Assembly: GCA_964479405.1 (NCBI GenBank)
Contig: CAYZMA010000044.1
Coordinates: 1-5,789 of the forward strand
Origin: JAMCZU01 sp964479405
GTDB taxonomy: Bacteria > Patescibacteriota > UBA1384 > UBA12157 > JAENIV01
Direction: 5' to 3'
DNA: 5,789 nucleotides
Below the pieces are notes generated by a model that saw only the letters and a program-made list of their open reading frames with translations, searched no databases and was not told the origin of the DNA. The position numbers and the translations under genes are program-made. This document shows positions 1 through 5,129 of this stretch, in pieces (the first letter of the stretch is position 1; the number at the start of each line of letters is the position of its first letter).

Positions 1-64
1 TTTTTTGTCTAGGTTTATCTCTGGTAAAAACTACCACTGTATTTATTGTAGAGCCAAAAAACTA

Positions 65-93
65 TTGACAAAATTATCAAATTATGCTATTAT
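65..93 (+). promoter_or_regulatory. Near-consensus sigma-70-type promoter reading rightward
   Basis: The -35 box is a perfect TTGACA at 65-70. After a 17-nt spacer, the optimum length, comes a -10 box TATTAT at 88-93 (five of six matches), preceded by TG at 85-86, which gives an extended -10 element. Transcription should begin near 99-102. No protein gene lies downstream on this strand. What follows is the hairpin at 115-185, so the promoter most likely drives a small RNA antisense to the thioredoxin 3' end. AT-rich DNA produces chance -10 boxes easily, but both boxes with ideal spacing plus TGn is much less likely by chance. Confidence 0.6.
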
Positions 94-100
94 GTAATCT

Positions 101-192
101 CATGATAGAAAAAGAAACAGACTTCTGAATGGGCTGATGTAGGTTTTCCCCTCCTTGCCTACATCGCCCGCTCAAGAGTCTGTTTTAGTTTT
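101..192 (+). ncRNA. Candidate small RNA: long hairpin with a CCUCCUU loop and U-rich 3' end
   Basis: I do not recognise this RNA family. The inferred transcript has a 5' tail of about 14 nt and then one long interrupted hairpin. The paired segments are 115-123 with 177-185 (9 bp), 126-128 with 172-174, 131-134 with 166-169, and 136-143 with 158-165 (8 bp); U135 is bulged. The 12-nt loop (145-156) reads UUUCCCCUCCUU. U-runs at 183-186 and 189-192 follow the stem, as in a Rho-independent end. Three positions inside the helix (124/176, 130/170, 144/157) are U-G wobbles in the rightward RNA but would be A-C mismatches in the leftward RNA, which favours the plus strand as the functional one. The C-rich loop resembles the SD-binding loops known in some bacterial sRNAs. 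The RNA overlaps the last codons and stop of the thioredoxin gene. The alternative is that it is only a two-way terminator. Confidence 0.5.
109..185 (-). terminator. Rho-independent terminator of the leftward gene block (shared hairpin)
   Basis: Read on the minus strand, the same inverted repeat (115-185) is followed by a U-rich run covering 117-107, with five consecutive U at 113-109. This is a suitable end for the thioredoxin transcript. Unusually, the upstream arm of the stem includes the final codons and the TAG stop (159-161) of the thioredoxin gene, so terminator and coding end overlap. The stem is long and interrupted compared with a typical short GC-rich terminator, which lowers confidence that termination is its only role. 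Confidence 0.5.
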
Positions 193-491
193 GTCTCAAT
201 CGCTTTTTGAGTTGTTGTTCCAATTAATTGACCGGCGACTTTACCCTTACTAATTAAAAGAATATTTGGCAAACTCATTACACCCATTCTGGATGCCAGC
301 CCGGGCGATTTTGAAACATCAATTTTGATAAATTTTATTTTTTTATTACTTTGAGCAATTTTTTCAATAATTGGGGTAACAACTTTGCAAGCATTGCACC
401 ATGGCGCACTAAATAAAGCCAAGCCATTTTCCTTTGATTTTAAAAATTCATTAAAATCTTTGTCTTGAAATTCACATAAAATAGACGACAT
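159..491 (-). CDS. Thioredoxin-family protein with WCNAC active site
   Basis: A 110-residue single-domain thioredoxin, the usual length for the family, with no signal peptide or membrane segment, so cytoplasmic. The active site is APWCNACK, with cysteines at 32 and 35. The conserved cis-proline is in SLPN at residue 75, followed by the expected strand and the GKVAGQLIG turn. Both sites fall at the positions known for E. coli thioredoxin. The dipeptide between the cysteines is Asn-Ala rather than Gly-Pro, which should shift the redox potential, so its role as a general reductant is inferred. The start at 491 is preferred because AGGAGGG lies just upstream (spacing slightly short). An ATG at 545 would add 18 unlike residues overlapping the preceding gene. 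It follows the DUF4430 gene by 16 nt, so they are probably co-transcribed. It is a plausible reductant for NrdJ, and trxA would be the usual name if it is the main thioredoxin. The stop is TAG, inside the terminator hairpin. Confidence 0.9.
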   Translation of the reverse strand: MSSILCEFQDKDFNEFLKSKENGLALFSAPWCNACKVVTPIIEKIAQSNKKIKFIKIDVSKSPGLASRMGVMSLPNILLISKGKVAGQLIGTTTQKAIETKLKQTLERAM

Positions 492-493
492 AT

Positions 494-500
494 CCCTCCT
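494..500 (-). promoter_or_regulatory. Ribosome binding site of the thioredoxin gene
   Basis: AGGAGGG on the minus strand sits in the 16-nt gap between the DUF4430 stop and the ATG at 491. It decides the start codon against the longer in-frame ATG at 545. Only 2 nt separate the full motif from the ATG (3 nt from AGGAGG), which is on the short side. The motif is exactly complementary to CCCUCCU in the loop of the candidate small RNA at 101-192. Confidence 0.7.
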
Positions 501-507
501 AACATTT

Positions 508-915
508 TTACTGTAGCGATTCGTAGCGCCATTCAATTTTATCACCGTCTTTGGTGGTGTATTGGTCGGCGCCGGTGGCTCCTAATTGACCGTCAACATA
601 GAACATCCAATATTTATTGTCTTGGTTTTTGGTTCCGTCAATACCAGTGACAAAAATACCAATAGAAGAATCTTGGGACTCAACTTGATGACTGGCTTTT
701 AAAATATCCAAAGCTGTTTTACCGGCTTGACCATCGTAATTAATAGTTTTTTCAACCACTGGTTGAAATTGAATCTGTGTTCCGGCGACTGCCTTTTGCG
801 ATTGCTTATCCAAAACTCTGCTACCAAGCATTGATCCGCCGACAATCAAAATGCCAGCCAAAATGATAATTGCAATGAAGTTACTCAAACTCCAAGATGT
901 TTTTTCTTTGTCCAT
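508..915 (-). CDS. Membrane-anchored DUF4430 (transcobalamin C-terminal-like) protein
   Basis: 135 residues. A short charged and polar N-terminus is followed by one hydrophobic segment (about 13-30), then a linker to about residue 48 and a globular domain (about 49-135). No lipobox cysteine is seen, so it is best read as an N-terminally anchored protein facing outside. The domain carries family hallmarks in order: GKTALDILKAS (65-75), GIFVTGIDG (86-94), YWMFYVDGQ (102-110), and the closing KDGDKIEWRYE (122-132). DUF4430 is related to the C-terminal domain of animal transcobalamin and intrinsic factor, which closes over bound cobalamin. DUF4430 also occurs in bacterial surface proteins with no shown B12 role, so ligand binding is inferred. 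Supporting context is the cobalamin adenosyltransferase and the B12-dependent reductase immediately upstream. The ATG at 915 has AAGGAG (920-925) 4 nt before it. The gene may have its own promoter at 961-989. Confidence 0.8.
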   Translation of the reverse strand: MDKEKTSWSLSNFIAIIILAGILIVGGSMLGSRVLDKQSQKAVAGTQIQFQPVVEKTINYDGQAGKTALDILKASHQVESQDSSIGIFVTGIDGTKNQDNKYWMFYVDGQLGATGADQYTTKDGDKIEWRYESLQ

Positions 916-960
916 TTTGCTCCTTGCTCCCGCCTTATTTATTATTTATTATCCATCTTC

Positions 961-989
961 AAATTAGAATTTATAAAATTTTCTGTCAA
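961..989 (-). promoter_or_regulatory. Candidate promoter for the DUF4430-thioredoxin pair
   Basis: On the minus strand a perfect TTGACA (984-989) is followed, after 17 nt, by TAATTT (961-966). That is only a half-match to the -10 consensus. It lies in the 80-nt gap after cobO, starting just past the cobO stop, and would give a leader of about 40 nt before the ATG at 915. The exact -35 and ideal spacing support it, while the weak -10 in AT-rich DNA argues for caution. If real, DUF4430 and thioredoxin can be expressed separately from nrdJ-cobO. Confidence 0.4.
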
Positions 990-995
990 GTGTCA

Positions 996-1508
996 TTAGA
1001 ATTCAATGCCTTTTCTTGCCTTAACGCCGGTGTCAAAATAGTGTTTATTCTTTTGAATGACACTTACAAGATCGGCAATTTTAATTAATTTTGAGGGTGC
1101 GTTTCTGCCGGTTAAAATAAGCTCCGCTTTTTTATTTAGTTTAATAATCTCAACTACTTCTTCAAAAATAATAAGGTTATAATCTAGAGCGACATTAATC
1201 TCGTCTAAAATAATAAGATCAAAATCCCCTTTTTCAATAATCTGCCTTGCTTTTTTTAAACCTTTTTGTGTTGCCTGTTTATGTTTTTCAGGAGGCTTAT
1301 TATCGCCCAAAATCTTGAAAAAACCTATTCCGAAAGTAAAAACATCAATTGGTAATTTATGCTTTTTTATAGCTTTGATTTCTGACGAGTCTCCTTTTTT
1401 CATAAACTGAATAATAGCGACCCGTTTTTGGGCGCCAAGAGCGCGCAAGGCCAGTCCTAGGGCGGCGGTGGTTTTTCCTTTACCTTCGCCGGTATAAATA
1501 TGAATCAT
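996..1508 (-). CDS. cobO: Cob(I)yrinic acid a,c-diamide / cob(I)alamin adenosyltransferase
   Basis: A 170-residue CobO/BtuR/CobA-type ATP:corrinoid adenosyltransferase, which transfers the 5'-deoxyadenosyl group of ATP to the cobalt of cob(I)alamin to give adenosylcobalamin. The N-terminus MIHIYTGEGKGKTTAALG holds the family P-loop (residues 7-14), which binds ATP in the reversed orientation known for this family. DLIILDEIN (97-105) is the Walker B-like segment. LTGRNAP (132-138) and the C-terminal GVKARKGIEF are further family signatures. The length is typical of short forms. The start at 1508 is chosen because the P-loop normally lies within the first ten residues; an ATG at 1610 would add 34 unrelated residues overlapping nrdJ. 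No clear Shine-Dalgarno is seen. With only 7 nt from the nrdJ stop, translational coupling is likely. It supplies the cofactor used by the gene just upstream. Confidence 0.93.
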   Translation of the reverse strand: MIHIYTGEGKGKTTAALGLALRALGAQKRVAIIQFMKKGDSSEIKAIKKHKLPIDVFTFGIGFFKILGDNKPPEKHKQATQKGLKKARQIIEKGDFDLIILDEINVALDYNLIIFEEVVEIIKLNKKAELILTGRNAPSKLIKIADLVSVIQKNKHYFDTGVKARKGIEF

Positions 1509-1515
1509 TTTTAAA

Positions 1516-4500
1516 TTAACCGCACTTGCTAAATCCGCAAAGATTGCATTTAAGGCATCCTTCAGAAATTTCCAGCAAAGCACCACATTCTGGACAAGCA
1601 GGTGCTTCACCCAAATCGGCTAAAGATAGTGGTTTTAGTTGCTCTGCTGGTTTGAAATCTAAATCCAAATGAGCTTGTGATTTAGTAATATGTTTTTCTA
1701 AAATTTGAGAAATAGCATCAGGCATTGAAAGAATCATCTTGCCGTCTTCTGACCAAGTTGGTGTTGGACCACGGATGCCTTTTAGCTGATCAATAATTTC
1801 CTCCGGATCAACACCAGATCGAAGGGCTAAAGAAATTAACCGGCAAATAGCCTCGGCTTTGGCGGCAAAGAAACCACCGGCTTTGCCTAAATGAGAAAAA
1901 ACTTCAAAAGGTGTTCCATTCTCGTCGTCATTGATAGTAATAAAAAGTTTGCCATAAGCGGTTTTAATGCGATAAGTAGAACCATGAATAATGTCTGGTC
2001 TTTCCCGAGGCGTAATTTTTGTTTCCGAAGTGGCAGTTATTGTGGGAGTAGGAGTGGAAGTGCCAACAGTTAGAACTTGGGCGTTGCGTGAACCATCGCG
2101 ATAAACAGTTAAGCCTTTGCAATTTAATTTATAGGCTAAAAGATAAGCTTTTTCAACATCTTCGCGGGTAGCCGAATTGGGAAAATTAATTGTTTTAGAA
2201 ATAGCGCCATCAGTGTGTTTTTGAAAAGCAGCTTGCATTTTAACATGCCATTCTGGTGCAATATCGCTGGCAACTTTAAAAACTTTTTTAACATCTTGCG
2301 GGACAGAATCAATTTCTTGAATACTGCCTGTTTCCAAAATCTTTTCTAAAAGTTCTTGATTGTAAAAACCTCTCTGTTTTGCTACTCGCAGGAAATGTTC
2401 ATTTACTTCCTGTAAAGCGGTGCCGTCCATGACGGTTTTGGTGTAAGCCAGTGCGAAAAACGGCTCAATTCCAGAGGAACAAGTGCCAATAATACTTAAA
2501 GTGCCAGTCGGATTACATGAAGTAGTAGCGGCATGGCGCATTTTTGGGCCGTTGTTTTTACTCCAGACACTTTCTGGAAAATTTGGAAATTCACCTCTCG
2601 TCTTAGCTATCTTTTGGGAGGCTTCGTGGGATTTTTTCTCAATAAAACCCATTATTTTCTCGGCCATCTTTAAACCTTCGTCCGAATCGTAAGGAATGCC
2701 TAAGTTGTAAAGCATATCGGCAAAACCCATTACCGTGATTCCAATCTTGCGGTTTAATTTAGTCATTTTTTCAATTTCGGCTACGGGATATTTATTAATA
2801 TCAATGACATTGTCCATAAAGTGGACAGCGTCGGAAATTACTTTTTCAAGCTTGTTCCAATCAACTTCTGTTTGACCGCTTTCAACTTTTGTGAATTTTT
2901 TCAGATTTAAAGCGCCTAAATTACAAGATTCGTAAGGTAAAAGAGGTTGCTCGCCACAATTTGATATAACAATGCCGTTGGCAATGAAAGAGTGAGTGGA
3001 CGGTTCAGTCAGATCGTAAACTTCTTTTAAGCCGATTGATTTTACTTCTTTGGCTGTTTCCTCCCATTTTTCGTTACGGCAGTTTAGTTTAAGTAATTTC
3101 TGGCTTAAAATAGAATGTTTTTGATTAATAAATCCAATTTGGTTTAAAAATACTTTCAAGCTACTCTTGGAGATATTAAGTTCATAGAGAATGCCATCTA
3201 ACAAATATTTTTTACTCTGACCATTTTTATTTGTGTAAGGAAAACCCCATCTTGCATCTCGAGAGCGATTGTAAATTTTAGATTTAATACCCAAATTTAG
3301 TAATAATACTTGAACACCTTTAACTAATGCAAGGGATTTGGAAGTAAGTCGAATGTATTTATTTTGATTCTTTTCGTGCCAGGCAATCGTGCCGTCAGCG
3401 CTAAATAATCCTCTTAGGAATCCGATTACCGCTTCTTTAGGTGCCGTAAAAATTGTTTCAGGTACTTTTTTTGAAGCGGCTTTGTTTGATGATATCCCTA
3501 ATTGCGAGAAGAACTCGATCAGGAACTTGCCGTGATATGACAAATGATACGTTCCATTAGGTCTGGCAATTTCTTTAATATTTTTGCCATAAAAACCGTT
3601 CATGATAGGTTTGATGTAATTTAGCACATCTTCATTGCTTTCACCAAAGGTTAATCCCAACCGACAATTTTTGCCTGATTTTATCAGCCAGCCGTCTCCA
3701 ACAATTAGGCCCATTATCTCTCCCAACTCTTTGCTCCACTTTGTTGGTAAGCTTAATTTGTGAACAGTCGTAGATGGAAGATTGTTACTGATATTAAACG
3801 CTCCTGCTTGCGATTGAAGATAAACTGTATGGTATCCTGGCTGGATATTTTGAAGTAACACCCAACCATCTTGAGTGTAAATTTTATGATCAGCGGTGGC
3901 AGTAATCTCGTAGCCTGACTCGGTAGTTAAATGATAAACAGGTTTTATTCCAGTTTTAAAAGCGCGTGATATTGTGTTAAGGGAGCAACGACGTTTTATT
4001 TTAGTTGTAGTAGCTAATGCTGTTCCGCCGCTTGAATAATAATCATATCCTGTATTTTCTGATACAACCTCATCAGTAACGATATTTAGTCCACCGTCAG
4101 AATAAATACTTGCAATGGTATCAATTCTCATCAGCCCTTTTTCTGTTGAAACTAAAGTTTCGCCTGTAACACAAGGATTAGTGGCTTCAATTTCGCCGAC
4201 TTTTGGGGTTGGGTTTTTTTCGTTTATTTTATCTAAAAAAATAATCCCGGGTTCGCCGTTTCGCCAAGCACCATCAACAATTTTGTCAAAAACTTCCCGA
4301 GCTTTAAGTTTGCCAGTGTGGTTTCCGTCGCGCGGATTAATTAATTCATATTCTTCATCTTTCTCAAGCGCTTTCATGAAATCTTTAGTTAGGGCGATGG
4401 AGATATTAAAATTTATCAGTGTCCCTTCTTTTTCTTTGTAACTGATAAATTCCAAAATATCCGGATGATCAATTCGCAGAATGCCCATATTAGCGCCTCG

Positions 4501-5037
4501 ACGAGTGCCCCCCTGCTTAATGCATTCGGTTGTGTCGTTATACATCTGTAAAAAACCAATTGGACCCGAGGAAATACCCCCAGTTGAACCAACAGCATCA
4601 TTTTTGGGTCGTAGTCGCGAAAAGGAAAAGCCGGTACCGCCACCGGATTTATGAATTAAGCCCATATCCATCTGTGTCTTAAGAATGCTTTTCATGTCAT
4701 CTTCAATTGGTAAAACAAAACAAGCCGAAAGTTGGCCCAACTTAGTGCCGGCGCCAGTAAATGTTGGACTATTGGGTAAAAATTCCAGGCTGGCCATTAC
4801 ATTGTAAAACTGATTTTCAGTTTTAGAAATTTCCTCTTTGGTAGCGCCGTAATTACTGTCCTCTTTGGCAATATGCTTAGCCACTCTTTGAAACATTTCT
4901 TCCGGTGTTTCAATTGGTTCTAAATTACGATCTTTCATTAAGTATCGTTTGGCAATGACTCTTAGAGCATTTTCAGAGAGCTCTAATTTAACTATTTTAG
5001 GTTGAACTTCGTCAAGCAAACTGGTTTTTTGGGACAT
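1516..5037 (-). CDS. nrdJ: Class II (adenosylcobalamin-dependent) ribonucleotide reductase with intein
   Basis: A 1173-residue precursor. Removing the 405-residue intein (289-693) leaves a 768-residue NrdJ, normal for the family. It reduces ribonucleotides to deoxyribonucleotides in the cytoplasm using a cobalamin-generated thiyl radical. Visible features in order: the N-terminal helical region; FLPNSPTFTGAG (86-97); Cys106 in LSACFVLP, the redox cysteine; KSGGGTGFSFSRLRP (130-144); GGTRRGANMG (176-185); then the split active site NP | CGEQPLLPYESCNLG, where Cys694 is the thiyl cysteine and Cys705 the redox partner of Cys106 (spacings match Thermotoga NrdJ). Next come the NPTGTLSIIGTCSSGIEP phosphate-binding loop, a TSCPD-type domain, and a Cys-rich tail (1148-1173) with six cysteines, likely zinc-binding or electron-shuttling. 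The start at 5037 has AAGGAGG 5 nt upstream; the in-frame ATG at 5079 has no such site. Its partners are cobO (cofactor supply) and possibly the thioredoxin (reductant). Confidence 0.96.
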   Translation of the reverse strand: MSQKTSLLDEVQPKIVKLELSENALRVIAKRYLMKDRNLEPIETPEEMFQRVAKHIAKEDSNYGATKEEISKTENQFYNVMASLEFLPNSPTFTGAGTKLGQLSACFVLPIEDDMKSILKTQMDMGLIHKSGGGTGFSFSRLRPKNDAVGSTGGISSGPIGFLQMYNDTTECIKQGGTRRGANMGILRIDHPDILEFISYKEKEGTLINFNISIALTKDFMKALEKDEEYELINPRDGNHTGKLKAREVFDKIVDGAWRNGEPGIIFLDKINEKNPTPKVGEIEATNPCVTGETLVSTEKGLMRIDTIASIYSDGGLNIVTDEVVSENTGYDYYSSGGTALATTTKIKRRCSLNTISRAFKTGIKPVYHLTTESGYEITATADHKIYTQDGWVLLQNIQPGYHTVYLQSQAGAFNISNNLPSTTVHKLSLPTKWSKELGEIMGLIVGDGWLIKSGKNCRLGLTFGESNEDVLNYIKPIMNGFYGKNIKEIARPNGTYHLSYHGKFLIEFFSQLGISSNKAASKKVPETIFTAPKEAVIGFLRGLFSADGTIAWHEKNQNKYIRLTSKSLALVKGVQVLLLNLGIKSKIYNRSRDARWGFPYTNKNGQSKKYLLDGILYELNISKSSLKVFLNQIGFINQKHSILSQKLLKLNCRNEKWEETAKEVKSIGLKEVYDLTEPSTHSFIANGIVISNCGEQPLLPYESCNLGALNLKKFTKVESGQTEVDWNKLEKVISDAVHFMDNVIDINKYPVAEIEKMTKLNRKIGITVMGFADMLYNLGIPYDSDEGLKMAEKIMGFIEKKSHEASQKIAKTRGEFPNFPESVWSKNNGPKMRHAATTSCNPTGTLSIIGTCSSGIEPFFALAYTKTVMDGTALQEVNEHFLRVAKQRGFYNQELLEKILETGSIQEIDSVPQDVKKVFKVASDIAPEWHVKMQAAFQKHTDGAISKTINFPNSATREDVEKAYLLAYKLNCKGLTVYRDGSRNAQVLTVGTSTPTPTITATSETKITPRERPDIIHGSTYRIKTAYGKLFITINDDENGTPFEVFSHLGKAGGFFAAKAEAICRLISLALRSGVDPEEIIDQLKGIRGPTPTWSEDGKMILSMPDAISQILEKHITKSQAHLDLDFKPAEQLKPLSLADLGEAPACPECGALLEISEGCLKCNLCGFSKCG
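2959..4173 (-). mobile_element. Intein with LAGLIDADG homing endonuclease inside nrdJ
   Basis: 405 residues, translated in frame within NrdJ and expected to excise itself and join the flanks. The N-terminal splicing block starts at Cys1 (CVTGETLV). The TxxH motif is T93-A-D-H96, in TADHKIYT. The C-terminal blocks are VYDLTEPSTHSFIANG (385-400), with block-F His394, and VISN (402-405), followed by the extein Cys+1. The middle carries two endonuclease motifs, LGEIMGLIVGDG (150-161) and FLRGLFSADG (252-261), each keeping its acidic residue (D160, D260), so the nuclease looks intact. The boundaries are firm because removing the segment restores the conserved NPCGEQPL of class II reductases. The penultimate residue is Ser404 instead of the usual His. 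The insertion lies exactly before the radical cysteine, so the unspliced enzyme must be inactive. Confidence 0.95.
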
Positions 5038-5129
5038 TAAAACCTCCTTAAAAATAATTTCAACAAATTTTGAGAACAAATAGCAAACACCAAGAAAGGA
5101 GGGGGATTCTCTTAGGGTCTGTTATCTGT
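5038..5129 (-). promoter_or_regulatory. nrdJ leader with strong SD and an internal anti-SD segment
   Basis: This is the 92-nt gap between ftsZ and nrdJ. AAGGAGG at 5043-5049 (minus strand) is the ribosome site that fixes the nrdJ start at 5037. About 46 nt upstream in the same leader, CCUCCUU (5096-5102), inside a C/U-rich run over roughly 5093-5106, is its perfect 7-nt complement and could hide it. A second, mutually exclusive or pseudoknot pairing is possible between GAGAA (5107-5111) and UUCUC (5072-5076). I see no convincing promoter or terminator here, so readthrough from ftsZ is possible. The cobalamin-riboswitch B12 box is not evident. Confidence 0.45.

Noticed and set aside
1..64. Small hairpins near the left edge (for example GGTA...TACC around 22-36)
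   Set aside because: Stems of 4-5 bp in AT-rich DNA are expected by chance. No gene, tRNA or repeat is supported here.
145..158. A minus-strand Shine-Dalgarno (AAGGAGGGG) just after the thioredoxin stop, implying another leftward gene
   Set aside because: No start codon with an open frame follows at a suitable distance, and the sequence sits in the loop of the hairpin. It is better explained as the complement of the sRNA loop.
159..545. Longer thioredoxin start at 545
   Set aside because: The extra 18 residues overlap the DUF4430 gene in another frame and do not resemble thioredoxin. AGGAGGG supports the start at 491.
996..1610. Longer cobO start at 1610 overlapping the end of nrdJ
   Set aside because: It would put 34 residues before the P-loop, which normally opens this family, and those residues are the out-of-frame reading of the NrdJ cysteine tail. 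The ATG at 1508 fits better.
4115..4441. Plus-strand open frames inside nrdJ and elsewhere (897-1088, 1891-2073, 2483-2692, 4115-4441) and minus-strand shadow frames (4416-4643, 5135-5587)
   Set aside because: They lie opposite or out of frame with strongly conserved NrdJ, CobO or FtsZ coding sequence, show no recognisable domains, and lack credible ribosome sites.
5038..5079. Longer nrdJ start at 5079
   Set aside because: It adds 14 residues read through the leader and its own Shine-Dalgarno. The strong AAGGAGG is correctly spaced for the ATG at 5037.
5038..5129. Cobalamin riboswitch before nrdJ
   Set aside because: A tempting idea for a B12-dependent enzyme, but the gap is short and I find no B12-box-like conserved core, so I report only the SD/anti-SD pairing.
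5038..5129. Dedicated sigma-70 promoter for nrdJ
   Set aside because: The best pair (TTGTTC, 17 nt, TATTTT) is weak and would start transcription at the ribosome site itself.
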